Notes under the pieces: model-generated
What the model saw: the letters and a program-made list of their open reading frames with translations, nothing else
Told to the model about the DNA's origin: nothing
Database searches by the model: none
Shown: positions 11,859 through 23,444 of the stretch, piece by piece
How positions within the stretch are numbered: position 1 is the first letter of the stretch
Layout of the letters: every line of letters starts with the position of its first letter
Assembly: GCA_027604505.1 (NCBI GenBank)
Contig: JADIIX010000144.1
Coordinates: forward strand, 9,247-55,892
Source: Gonapodya sp. JEL0774
Taxonomy: Eukaryota; Monoblepharomycota; Monoblepharidomycetes; Monoblepharidales; Gonapodyaceae
Length of the DNA: 46,646 nt
Direction: 5' to 3'
Made by a program: the position numbers and the translations under genes

Positions 11859-14800
11859 CTATTAAGCGTGACAGACATCGCCAATATGTTATATGTTCTC
11901 ATTGATGCATCGTGGAGAACTACAACAATACCTGAATAGCACAATATACTTTAACAAACACAGGCACAACACCATTACAAAATACAACTTTCACGTCGGC
12001 ACCTGAAATCCGAGCACACCAAAGGGAGCTTTGCCTTTCATTTTTGGCCTCAGAGGATCTGCAGGGTTTATCCAAATTCTATACAGTTCGTGCCGCACAG
12101 CAGGGGACAGCCTCCAAATGTCCCTGGTCACAACTAGTTCCTTTGTTGACGTTTTTGTTGAGGTGCACCTGCATTGGTGTTGCTTTGTTCCAAACGTTTT
12201 ACCCCACCAAACTTTGTCCCTGCACCGTGGACATTCCCGAAGGGACCATTCCATCGACTGTGGGTTTCCAACAACGTCTGCTACAGAAAGCATCTTTCTT
12301 CCTGTACGAAGAGCGAAGTTTGGTCTGATGGCTGTGGCATTTGGGATCTCCTGCTGCTCGCTGAACCCTGCTTGGTTGGCAAACACCACTGAGGGCCGGC
12401 CAGCTTCATTGTACAGCTGCAGTAGATGGTCAACCATAGCTCTCTTTGTGTAATCTTCCCATCCAGATTCTTCGCTACTGCGGTTCCTATTCGCGTTTAG
12501 TTTGGTGTAAACCCATGCGAATGAGTACACCTGCACCAGCGTTCCCAACTCCCGTCCAAGAGAGGTGAGCTCGGCACTTGCCGGTGGAAAAACTTGATTT
12601 GCTGACAACAAGCCAAAGGCGGAGAGTTGGCTGGTGTCTTGCAGGAAAGGAAAAATGCGCGGCACGTCCAGGACATCGTGTCCAAAAAGCAACCAAGTTG
12701 TGCGACCCCTCCACATGAGGGCGCTGCTCACCGCCCTTGCATTCATGATTCGCAGAAAGACGTGTTTGTGGTGTCAGCAGGTATCCACCCGTCGGACACC
12801 CGTCCACTGTGCAAACGCGCCATTGATATTGCATTGCCGGTCGTTTTGGGGCCACGTATGTCGGACTGACAAGCAAAGCAAGAGTCGTAGCAACAAATGC
12901 GGGATAACGTGGGTCGATTGGGTTCGAGGCCGTCCCGGTGGTTGTGGTGTTGAGTGGGTGGTCCGGAGCGACTGTGTGCCCAGGTGAGTTGGCGCTCCGA
13001 TAAAACGCTCCACCTTCCTCCACACCACGGGCCCATATCACCGAATTGTCCGCTGGAAACCCTCGACCGTGACATCTTTGAACACATGGATGGTCGATAC
13101 ACGTCCATGTATGGTCCGAATCGGATCGGCAATCTGGGCAAGGGCCAAGTCAAGCTGCGAACGAACGTCTGTGAGTCCAAAGGACGCCGCAAACCCGTCG
13201 GTTTCGTGGAGGTACAGTGTTTGGAGCTGATTCTGCAAATCTTGAACCCCCTGGTCGGTCGGAGCTAGTTGGGGAGGAGAAGCAAGGTGGGTGCTCAGAC
13301 ATCTGAGTCTTTTCACCAAAGCACAACTCAATATGCTCTCAGCCTCTGTTTGAAACATACCTTGTTCTTTCACCAGCTCTCTAGTGTTCACGAAACACTC
13401 AATCATGTACTCGGTTGAGTTGTCGATTGCTTCCAACACCTCTGGCCTCAACGCAACTCTTCGATAGAACCCACCAAAAGCTGAGTTCACGGCATCAGGA
13501 TTGATGGCGAGTATCATTGCGTCTTCAATGTCTCCGAGAAACTCCAGTACAGGTTCCGGTCTATCTCCGCACCACTCGGGAATCTCAACTACGACCAATG
13601 TTCTGGCCATCATTCGTGCAAGGACCAGGTGAGTGGAACTGTCATCGTCAACGTTGTCTTCCTCGGAGTGGTTTTTGAGAACTTGCCCCACAATTCCCAG
13701 GAAGTTGGTGATTCGGACTCGAGACTCCGTGCTCGCCATGTCGGAAGCCATCCTCTCCAACCCATTGTATACTCGGGATATGCCAGCGTAACGAAAAGAA
13801 AAACTTTCGCTATCTTGTGGGACTGACAATACCATATCCTTTCCCATGTTCCCCACCTCACCAGCAACACCGTATGGGCCACAATCTTCGAGAATAAGTC
13901 CATCCACAAACCCTGCAATCTCTGTGGAGACGCCTTCGTTCACCAGACTCATAGAATTTCGACGTTCTCTGTCCACCCCGATAGCGTCTGAGAGTGAGGC
14001 CATCGCAACAACAGCCCACGGGGAGTCCCCGGGTTTGGCTTGGATGTACATCTCCAACGCTTCCTTGGCCTCTTCGCTAGTCAAGCGCAACTCGCGCACA
14101 TAGATTTGTGCATAGTTGGACATGCTTTTGATGGGGAACGGAAATTGGTGAGTTGCAGATTCAAATCGTTGCTGGATCGTGGGTGCAACTCACCCGGCAC
14201 TTGTCGCCATGTCACTGGCAGTAAAATCCCCCGCGCTCGGATCAATTTGAACGTCGTACCAATCCTCGAGGTTCTCTGGCACAGGAATCGGTGTCGGTGG
14301 GTCCGAGATGGCACTGGTGAGGTCGCCGGCGAAGAAGGGTTTGGGACGCAGCTCAACGCCCGCGTCGCGAACATCATCTTTGAGACGCATTGTGACACGC
14401 GGGATGCATTGGACGGAGGATTTGGAACGCAAAGATGGCAGAACGAGGTGAGTGAGTAAGTGGTCGGCGATGTGGGTGAAGACGGAGGAGGTGATGGAGG
14501 GGGGTACAGGTATGGACGTGCCACGACGGTAGTACTGTACGCGGTGGTGGAGGACGCGCTGAAGGGCCTGAATTGCACCAGTCAATGAAGGGTTGTGATA
14601 ATAGCTCTCCAGAACATTGGCCACCATTTCTCTATCTGCTTCATAACGAGACAGGGATTCCTCTTCAAGTCCGCGCATGGCTTCAACTCGAAGAACCTTC
14701 TTGGCGTGACGCTTCTTGGCGTGAAGTTTCTGGCGGTCTGTGGTGCGAGTCGCCACGGTGCGAGCCTGACGAGCGAGGAAGGCTGCTTGGATGGGAGCAA

Positions 14801-15432
14801 GCAGTGCGGAGTGTTCCATTGCAACAACGAGTGAAATTACGGGCGGGCTATACGTGTGAGTGTTGGAGGAGGAGTGTTTCGAAATGGGCTTCGGTTTTGC
14901 GAAAGGGATTCGGTGACAGGTCTCTGTGTGGTGGTGTCAGATTACCGTACATAGAATAGAAGAATCGAGTGGTTAGTTTATGTAGGAGAAAGACTGTATT
15001 CCTATGATTCCATGAGCAGATTCTCGTAGTGCGAAAAAATTTGGCGGAAATTCCCACATTTTCCTATGCGGAACAAGGATAACTCGGCACCCAGACGTTC
15101 CACGGCGTTCTCCCCACTGGTTTTCTATTCTAATTGGTCCATTCAATATTTTTTTCGGTGCTGAATCCTTCCCCAGGTGTCCATTCTCTCAAATCAACAG
15201 GTTTCCAGTGTCCGATCCAACGTTCCTCCGCCAGTGAGGATCCTCATCGCTACTTGGAACCTGACAGTGGACCCGCGAGGAGCAAGGGCGGAAGAGGACT
15301 GCATTCGAGAGGAAAGAGATACATACTCACTGGAATAGAGCAACGACAGACTGAAAGTGTTTCGATTTCCGAAATTGGAGATATCGAGGTGCTTCTTGGT
15401 GCAGGGGTTTGTTGCCGCAAGATCACAGGCTA
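11859..15432. repeat. Segmental duplication, copy 1 (direct repeat of 17060-21975)
   Basis: From TTAAGCGTGA at about 11859 to GGCTATC at about 15432 this unit is almost identical to 17060-21975. It contains the MEHSA-family gene and its upstream region. It is shorter because about 1.3 kb, equivalent to 18238-19539, is missing after position 13041. The short 3' segment (11859-11960) has diverged more than the gene body. Confidence 0.9.
11991..14819 (-). pseudogene. MEHSA-family gene, copy 1, broken by internal deletion
   Basis: Equivalent exons are 14819-14194, 14124-13361 and from 13264 onward, with the same splice sites as copy 2. After 13041 the sequence jumps from the equivalent of 19540 to that of 18237, removing about 1.3 kb. 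The frame then meets TGA within a few bases. Further on, one extra A near 12693 (GCAACCAAG versus GCACCAAG in copy 2) shifts the frame again within the C-terminal part. The intact 5' portion could still give a protein of about 550 residues beginning MEHSALLAPIQAAFLARQ. I do not recognise the family; see copy 2. The high identity to copy 2 points to a recent event. Confidence 0.75.
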
Positions 15433-17059
15433 TCACAGGCTTGCACGCGACACTTCATTATATTGTCGGGGGTAGAAGGAGAATTTCTCGAAGTGGGTGA
15501 TGTTAAACAACACGACACCCGGGGTGTAGAACCAGGCCTAAAGAACCTAGAACCACGTATGAAGACGCCGAACTAGTACCACGTCGACAAGTACACTCTT
15601 CTGCCCTTCCGGGCGATTGGTTTCTTAGCACAAAAGAAGATAAAACAGAGAACACGTGATCACTTTCAACGAGCTCGCGTAGCTCGTGGCGACTCCCTCG
15701 GGACGTTTCCCAAGTGAAAGCAATATGGTGTGGACGTTTGTACTTCCTTCCTTTGTCCTTTTCGTCTTTCTTTTCTTCACTTTCTTTCGTATGGTATTCG
15801 ATGTCCCCCAGTACAAAGCCTAGTCATTTATATGACATCACCGTTCCCCAGTGTCCTAATACCACATGATTCATCACGTCTGCAACTAAGATGTTGCGCT
15901 TTCACTACCCCAATTTCAACGCGGAGCTAATTGTAAACTCAGATATGAAAATGAGATTTTTCGGGATGTCAAAACTTCTGGTCCCACGTGACCAGGATCT
16001 CGCACTGTTCGGTCTGGGTTCGAATCCACGAACCCACAACTTCGACCAATTCCAATTTTACGCACGACATATATCCGTCATATATTTTGTTTTGAAGTCT
16101 GAATTACAAGTATATGCATTAGTGAAATAGTGAAGTATTGTGCGCGTTTACCTGCTTGTTCAACGCCCTCCGTTCCAGATTTTGACATACGAGACCAACC
16201 CCATGATGCCTGGAGAAACTGCCACACATTTTTTACAGTGCTCGAAAGAGCAACAGACGCGTGACACACCGGTGACCGGATCACAGAGCCCTAAGAGCGA
16301 TGGCAAATTGAAACGAACCAGCGACGTCCCGCCCAAGTTCACCACGACTAGCACATGGTCAGCATCCTGAGTGTGCTGCTCCAGCTATGGGCGCCCCTTC
16401 CACTGCCTGTTGCCATGTCGACAGCCCTGATAAAGGCGCGCCAAAGCCCCAACGACTCCACCAGCGCTGCCAACAACTCCAACTACCACTATCACCACAC
16501 ATCGCCAAATCTTGCAGTGACGCACACGTAGATGTCACATAGTCCAGGGAGGAGCTCACGCCGAGGAGCGGGCTCAACCGGGCGGTCATGGATCGTCGGG
16601 CATGAGGACGGAGGGTTCAAGGAGCGAGTTTCAGGGCCGTTCGAAAGCGAGAGAGCAGCAAAATAACAATCGTCACGGCGGCAAGCATCCAGTACCAAGT
16701 TCAAGAATGTCACAGAGGCAGTGGATGGTTTTTACTCAAGGGTGGGTTAACCAAATCCGATCCCTCCCAAGAGAAGGACCAGATTTGGTGCTGAACTTTG
16801 TCTGCCTTTTACGGTTGAGAGACATATGAATCTCCACGGATGAGCTATCGGAGATTCGCCTCACAGTCAAGAATAATGACATTTGGTGTGCACAGTGTAA
16901 GTACAAGGAATCCAAGGAAGTTGCGGTCCCTGCTCTTCATCCTTTCAATCCGGTGTAATGAGCCAATTTACAAATCAGTCCACGCAATGACCGAGTGTGC
17001 ATAATATTGACACAAAATAATTAGATAAAACATTTTGCCAGGCACAATAGAAAAAATGA
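15433..17059. other. Spacer between the two direct duplication units
   Basis: This is 1.6 kb with no convincing gene. Short open frames on both strands (for example around 16140-16370 and 16360-16710) have no family signature, no partner exons and no similarity to other parts of the window that I can see. Its uniqueness between two near-identical units marks the borders of the duplication. Confidence 0.4.
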
Positions 17060-20000
17060 TTAAGCGTGAGAGACATCGCCAATATATTATTTGTTCTCAT
17101 TGATGCATTGTAAGGAATTAAAAGAATATCTGAACAGCCTGTAACAAGAGAAAAACAGGCACAACACCATTACAAAATACAACTTTCACGTCGGCACCTG
17201 AAATCCGAGCACACCAAAGGGAGCTTTGCCTTTCATTTTTGGCCTCAGAGGATCTGCAGGGTTTATCCAAATTCTATACAGTTCGTGCCGCACAGCAGGG
17301 GACAGCCTCCAAATGTCCCTGGTCACAACTAGTTCCTTTGTTGACGTTTTTGTTGAGGTGCACCTGCATTGGTGTTGCTTTGTTCCAAACTTTTTACCCC
17401 ACCAAACCTTGTCCCTGCACCGTGGACATTCCCGAAGGGACCATTCCATCGACTGTGGATTTCCAACAACGTCTGCTACAGAAAGCATCTTTCTTCCTGT
17501 ACGAAGAGAGAAGTTTGGTCTGATGGCTGTGGCATTTGGGATCTCCTGCTGCTCGCTGAACCCTGCTTGGTTGGCAAACACCACTGAGGGCCGGCCAGCT
17601 TCATTGTACAGCTGCAGTAGATGGTCAACCATAGCTCTCTTTGTGTAATCTTCCCATCCAGATTCTTCGCTACTGCGGTTCCTATTCCCGTTTAGTTTGG
17701 TGTAAACCCATGTGAATGGGTACACCTGCACCAGCGTTCCCAACTCCCGTCCAAGAGAGGTGAGCTCGGCACTTGCAGGTGGAAACACTTGACTTGCTGA
17801 CAACAAGCCAAAGGCGGAGAGTTGGCTGGTGTCTTGCAGGAACGGAAAAATGCGCGGCACGTCCAGGACATCGTGTCCAAAAAGCACCAAGTTGTGCGAC
17901 CCCTCCACATGAGGGCGCTGCTCACCACCCTTGCATTCATGATTCGCAGAAAGACGTGTTTGTGGTGTCAACAGGTATCCACCCGTCGGACACCCGTCCA
18001 CTGTGCAAACGCCCCATTGATATTGCATTGCCGGTCGTTTTGGGGCCACGTATGTCGGACTGACAAGCAAAGCAAGAGTCGTAGCAACAAATGCGGGATA
18101 CCGTGGGTCGATTGGGTTCGAGGCCGTCCCGGTGGTTGTGGTGTTGCGTGGGTGGTCCGGAGCGACTGTGTGCCCAAGTGAGTTGGCGCTCCGATAAAAC
18201 GCTCCACCTTCCTCCACACCACGGGCCCATATCACCCACTCTTGCCCGCAAGGTTCCATCTTCAATGGACAGGGAAAGTGGCGAGCAATGCGACGCCTCC
18301 CGTTCTCATAAGCGAACAAGTCAAGTGCTTCCGAGAACTCATTCAGCTGCAAGTCCCGCTCTCTTGAAAAGGGAGCACCTTCTGCAAGTCGTGGAAGCAG
18401 AGACTGACAGAGGGGTCGTCCATCTTGATCGAAATCATCCGAATCTCCGCAAAGGGAATCCGTGACGGAGGAGTCAGGTCTGGATCTGACCCTCAACGTC
18501 GACGAGGACAACGAGAGAGAGAAGAAGAGACAGAGGAGAAGGCAGATCCAGCAATCAGGGAAGGGGATGGCACTGCATTGACATGATATAATTGGAAGTG
18601 AGGGGTGGGTGACGGGGGCTTGCTGTGGCCGACGGAAGGTCGGCTGGAGCCAAACTCACTCGACAAACGACTGCTTGCCCTCAACGACTTGACGACAGCA
18701 GCATCCTGACGTAGCTCGCTTACGACCTCACTGAGTCTGGCCTTGATGTCGCGGACAAGATCCATTTCCTCGAACTTGGCTAGAATCCCATCTAGCATCG
18801 GCCGAACCGCATCACTGCCACCACTATTAATCAAGGAAACCTTGCCCTGGAGTGTCGAAGAAGGGGAAAAAGATGATATGTGAGTTTGAATGAGATGATA
18901 TGGTGGCGTTTCAGACCAAGATGACATGAAAACAGCACTCACCGCCTGCAAACACGACCTGATGTGCAAATCCAACAACGTCCTGCGAAGAGTTTCAAGA
19001 GCAATCAGCTGGAGGTATTGGTCAGCGTACGCTGGGTCGTGCTTGAGGCAGCCGGGGTCAATGGCAGGAGATACGAGGCACCAATTTTCGTCGTGAGGGC
19101 CGTAACGGCACACAAACGTCCTTCCCACGAGCTCAAACAGACGGTCGTCGCACTGCAGGCTCTTCAGGCGAGTGCCATCTGTCCTTCCTGCTGTTCGCTG
19201 ACCTCGCTCCCTCTCTGCCTTTTCAGGAAGCCTTTGATCTCCGAGTAGACCAAACAGGAACACGGCAACGACACCCTCGCCGTGTGCAGTAACGTGCAGT
19301 GGACGAAGGACCATGAGTTGGCGCCGGAGGAAGAGAAGAGCGATGTAAAAGAATCGATGGTCCGGAGTCGGAAGTGCATTGACAAAGGGACCGAAGACCA
19401 AGGTGAGCAAGAACAATGTGTCAAAGTTCCGGGTCCCATTTGCCGCATTGTTCATGTACGCTTTTACTCCCTCCCAGATTCGAATGTTCACTTCGCGTGC
19501 TGTCCTCGGACCACTCCCTGCAAGTGGGTGGAAGAACGGAATTGTCCGCTGGAAACCCTCGACCGTGACATCTTTGAACACATGGAAGGTCGATACACGT
19601 CCATGTATGGTCCGAATTGGATCGGCAATCTGGGCAAGGGCCAAGTCAAGCTGCGAACGAACGTCTGTGAGTCCAAAGGACGCCGCAAACCCGTCGGTTT
19701 CGTGGAGGTACAGTGTTTGGAGCTGATTCTGCAAATCTTGAACCCCCTGGTCGGTCGGAGCTAGTTGGGGAGGAGAAGCAAGGTGGGTGCTCAGACATCT
19801 GAGTCTTTTCACCAAAGCGCAACTCAATATGCTCTTAGCCAGCCTCTGTTTGAAACATACCTTGTTCTTTCACCAGCTCTCTAGTGTTCTCCAAACACTC
19901 AATCATGTACTCGGTTGAGTTGTCGATTGCTTCCAACACCTCTGGCCTCAACGCAACTCTTCGATAGAACCCACCAAAAGCCGAGTTCATGGCATCAGGA

Positions 20001-21975
20001 TTGATGGCGAGTATCATTGCGTCTTCAATGTCTCCGAGAAACTCCAGTACAGGTTCCGGTCTATCTCCGCACCACTCGGGAATCTCAACTACGACCAATG
20101 TTCTGGCCATCATTCGTGCGAGCACCAGGTGAGTGGAACTGTCATCGTCAACGTTGTCTTCCTCGGAGTGGTTTTTGAGAACTTGCCCCACAATTCCCAG
20201 GAAGTTGGTGATTCGGACTCGAGACTCCGTGCTCGCCATGTCGTAAGCCATCCTCTCCAACCCATTGTATACTCGGGATATGCCAGCGTAACGAAAAGAA
20301 AAACTTTCGCTATCTTGTGGGACTGACAATACCATATCCTTTCCCATGTTCCCCACCTCACCAGCAACACCGTATGGGCCACCATCTTCGAGAATAAGTC
20401 CATCCACAAACCCTGCAACCTCTGTGGAGACGCCTTCGTCCGCCAGACGCATGGAATTTCGACGTTCTCTGTCCACCCCGATAGCGTCTGAGAGTGAAGC
20501 CATCGCAACAACAGCCCACGGGGAGTCCCCGGGTTTGGCTTGGATGTACATCTCCAACGCTTCCTCGGCCTCCTCGCGAGTCAAGCGCAACTCGCGCACA
20601 TAGATTTGTGCATAGTTGGACATGCTTTTGATGGGGAACCGACAATTGGTGAGTTGCAGATTCAAATCCTTGCTGGATCTTGTGTGCAACTCACCCGACA
20701 CTTGTCCCCATGTCACCGGCAGTAAAATCCCCCGCGCTCGGATCAATTTGAATGTCGTACCAATCCTCGAGGCTCTCTGGCACAGGAATCGGTGTCGGTG
20801 GGTCCGAGATGGCACTGGTGAGGTCACCGGCGAAGAAGGGTTTGGGACGCAGCTCAGCGCCCGCGTCGCGAACATCATCTTTGAGACGCAATGTGACACG
20901 CGGGATGTGTTGGACGGAGGATTTGGAACGCGAAGATGGCAGAACGAGGTGAGTGAGCAAGTGGTCGGCGATGCGGGTGAAGATGCAGGAGGTGATGGAG
21001 GGGGGTACAGGTATGGACGTGCCACGACGGTAGTACTGTACGCGGTGGTGGAGGACGCGCTGAAGGGCCTGAATTGCATCAGTCGATGAAGGGTTGTGAT
21101 AATAGCTCTCCAGAACATTGGCCACCATTTCTCTGTCCGCTTCATAACGAGACAGGGATTCCTCTTCAAGTCCGCGCATGGCTTCAACTCGAAGAACCAT
21201 CTTGGCGTGACGCTTCTTGGCGTGAAGTTTCTGGCGGTCTGTGGTGCGAGTCGCCGCGGTGCGAGCCTGACGAGCGAGGAAGGCTGCTTGGATGGGAGCA
21301 AGCGGTGCGGAGTGTTCCATTGCAACAACGAGTGAAATTACGGGCGGGCTATACGTGTGAGTGTTGGAGGAGGAGTGTTTCGAAATGGGCTTCGGTTTTT
21401 GCGAAAGGGATTCGGTGACAGGTCTCTGAGTGGTGGAGTCAGATTACCGTACAAGAGAATAGAAGAATCGAGTGGTTAGTGTATGTAGGAGAAAGACTGT
21501 ATTCTGGTTAGTGTATGTAGGAGAAAGACTGTATTCCTATGATTCCGTGAGCAGATTCTCGTAGTGCGAAAAAATTTGCGCGGAAATCCCACATTTTGCC
21601 ATGCGGAACGAGGATAACTCGGCACCCAGACGTTCCACGGCGTTCTCCCCACCGGTTTTCTATTCCAATTGGTCCATTCAATATTTTTTTCGGTGCTGAA
21701 TCCTTCCCCAGATGTCCATTCTCTCAAATCAACAGGTTTCCAGTGTCCGATCCACCGTTCCTCCGCCAGTGAGGATCCTCATCGCTACTTGGAACCTGAC
21801 AGGGGACACGCGAGGAGCAAGGGCGGAAGAGGACTGTATTCGAGAGGAAAGAGATACATACTCACTGGAATAGAGCAACGACAGACTGAACGTGTTTCGA
21901 TTTCCGAAATTGGAGATATTATGAAGGTGCTTCTTGGTGCAGGGGTTTGTTGCCGCAAGATCAAAGGCTATCGAT
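17060..21975. repeat. Segmental duplication, copy 2 (longer unit)
   Basis: Direct repeat of 11859-15432 with the 1.3-kb internal segment retained. It includes the whole MEHSA gene body and the upstream divergent region. Its 5'-gene end also forms part of the inverted duplication 21118-22856 / 26842-28453, so this stretch has been copied at least twice. Confidence 0.9.
17186..21320 (-). CDS. Unrecognised MEHSA-family protein, copy 2 (nearly complete, multi-exon)
   Basis: I do not recognise this family. Likely minus-strand exons: 21320-20695, 20624-19861, 19760-18943, 18846-18660, then a long open C-terminal part to 17186. Introns 1-3 have good signals; intron 2 (GTATGT to a pyrimidine-rich CAACTAG, 100 nt) contains the 4-nt indel that separates copies 1 and 2, so that indel is harmless if spliced. 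The junction after 18660 is unresolved: the GTGAGT donor leaves phase 1, while the best acceptors near 18487-18492 need phase 2. A one-base error, a pseudogene lesion or a missed exon could explain this. The product would be about 1,200 residues: helical N-terminus, TPR-like helical stretches (KEALEMYIQAKPGDSPWA in copy 1), a hydrophobic middle, and a C-terminal Cys cluster CPRCRDKVWWG then CRC, resembling a zinc ribbon. Confidence 0.6.
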
Positions 21976-22856
21976 CCCGCCCTTACTGGCCCTTCCGCGT
22001 CGCGATTCCATTCCTGAGTGTGCTGAAGATCCAAACGAAAAAGATTTCGAGACGTTACTGTTCTGGTAAGTCCGCGTTCGCTTCTGTTTTCTCTTCCATA
22101 CATTCATTATAGTTGATTGGACCGGTTGATGTGACGGACTCGTGGTATGGTCGGGAGGAAGGATCCGAGGATGGTTCTCCTCGGTCTATAACTGGCGTGT
22201 TCTGCGGAATTGTGGATGGAGAATCGCAGAATCCCATTACTAGACTATCTTGCATGTCCTATGCAACAATGAAGTGGTGGAAGGTGGAGTTCAGAACTAC
22301 CGATGGTGATGTTGCAGGTGTACCAGACATGAAGAAATTGGAGGAAAACCCAGATTTGGGCGGGGATGTACAAGAGGAAACGTCTTTCCAACTTTTATAT
22401 GTGCAGGAGGTTCTAATAAACTGTTTGGAATCACTCATTAGCTTCCTCCCCATCCATCCTGGCGAGATGATGAGGAGACTCCGGGATCACCCTGAACTCT
22501 CCTTCCATTACAACGTTTCAATATGCGTACTGTGAATAAAATGCTATTTGTACAGCAAATACATGTCATTTCTACTCTTTGAAACCACTCCCACCCCCAT
22601 CTCCCGCTTCTGCACTTCTCCATCGCCCCATTCGCTCTTCTCACTCTCAACTGCTTTGCCCACCGAGAGAAAGAACTCACCTTCGCCTGTTGACTCCCTC
22701 AACTAGTATCGAAGACATGTTCTGGAGTTCCCGGTGACTGTGGAGGACATTCAGAAGTGTAGAACTGAATCGCCGTGTACGAAACCAGCCAACTCACTCG
22801 AACATGAAGCAAGCTGCGTAGACGCGTATCAATTTTATTTTCTCTTACGATGGATT
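21118..22856. repeat. Inverted duplication, left arm
   Basis: Reverse-complement match to 26842-28453. It runs from within exon 1 of the MEHSA gene (CAGAACATTGGCCACCATTT) through its upstream region to TTTTATTTTCTCTTACGA. The right arm is about 130 bp shorter through several small deletions. The arms are separated by about 4 kb. Confidence 0.85.
21600..22538 (+). other. Possible plus-strand transcript divergent from the MEHSA gene (unresolved)
   Basis: An ATG at 21600 opens MRNEDNSAPRRSTAFSP, which is preserved in copy 1 (15066) and in the inverted copy. A 140-residue open frame at 22113-22535 (LIGPVDVTDSWYGREE to HYNVSICVL) ends beside an AATAAA. It is preceded by a GTAAGT...TATAG intron-like segment (22066-22112) that also appears in a diverged inverted copy at about 22910-23045. 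I could not join these parts in one consistent reading phase. Changes between copies are mostly amino-acid altering, and the inverted copy has a stop. It may be a decaying gene or a non-coding transcript. Confidence 0.3.
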
Positions 22857-23027
22857 GCACATTATCGGAGCCGTCTGAATCGGAGCAAGAGTGCCATCCA
22901 TGGTTATGAACCCGTCCAACACGGTCCTCCTCCGGACCAAACCACGTGTCCATCAAATCAAACGGTCGAATCAGCTATTATGGACCAATGGAAGAGAAAA
23001 CGCGAGCGAAAGTGCACTTACTTGTGC

Positions 23028-23270
23028 GATTCCGTTCTATTTGAAGTTCTGTCGAGCACATGATGGTACCTCCAAAGGGATTTGGGGAGATGGGAGGCCC
23101 GGGAACTAGAGGGGAATCGAGGAAAAATTCTGCATAAGAACGTGCGCGATGGTAATTGGACAGGGGATGAGTGGGAAAAAGATTTATTTATTTTCATGCT
23201 CTTGCGACAAAGGGGCCAACCTTTACTGAAACAGCTGTAATAAATACAAATTATTTATATCTATTAGTTA
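23028..23270. repeat. Inner inverted repeat, left arm
   Basis: Reverse complement matches 24074-24296 with roughly 80-85% identity by eye, including GAACGTGCGCGATGGTAATT and ATTTATTTTCATGCTCTTG. The two arms enclose a tRNA gene and a MITE. They do not start or end with an obvious transposon terminus. Confidence 0.85.
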
Positions 23271-23295
23271 GGCTTGCGTTTTTAAGAAATATCGG

Positions 23296-23367
23296 TGCCT
23301 TATAGTATAGTGGTCAATACACTGGACTTTGAATCCAGTAACCTGAGTTCGAATCTCAGTAAGGCCT
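23296..23367 (+). tRNA. tRNA-Gln: tRNA-Gln(UUG)
   Basis: A 72-nt cloverleaf can be folded: D arm GTAT/ATAC, anticodon arm CTGGA-CTTTGAA-TCCAG with anticodon TTG at 23329-23331, and T arm CTGAG-TTCGAAT-CTCAG. The acceptor stem is TGCCTTA with TAAGGCC, so position 1 (T) and position 72 (C) do not pair; the other six pairs hold. A run of T (TTTTGTTTTTTT) follows as a Pol III terminator. There is no intron. It would decode CAA. The mismatched first pair leaves open whether it is active; a G at position 1 would give a perfect stem. Confidence 0.9.
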
Positions 23368-23444
23368 TACTTTTGTTTTTTTCAACTTTCAGTTTTCCTG
23401 CTGAAATGAATTTTTCTTTGACCTGAAGGACAAAAAACTAACTA

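Noticed and set aside
15066-15475. Endonuclease/phosphatase-like start VRILIATWNLT in the region upstream of the MEHSA copies
   Set aside because: The TWN motif is short, no further catalytic motif follows, and the inverted copy has a 4-nt deletion there. Not enough for a domain call.
21729-22103. Minus-strand frame beginning MYGRENRSERG as an upstream exon of the MEHSA gene
   Set aside because: A possible intron with GTGAGT and CTGTCAG can be drawn, but the next codons give a stop, and the inverted copy has another stop. I left it out.
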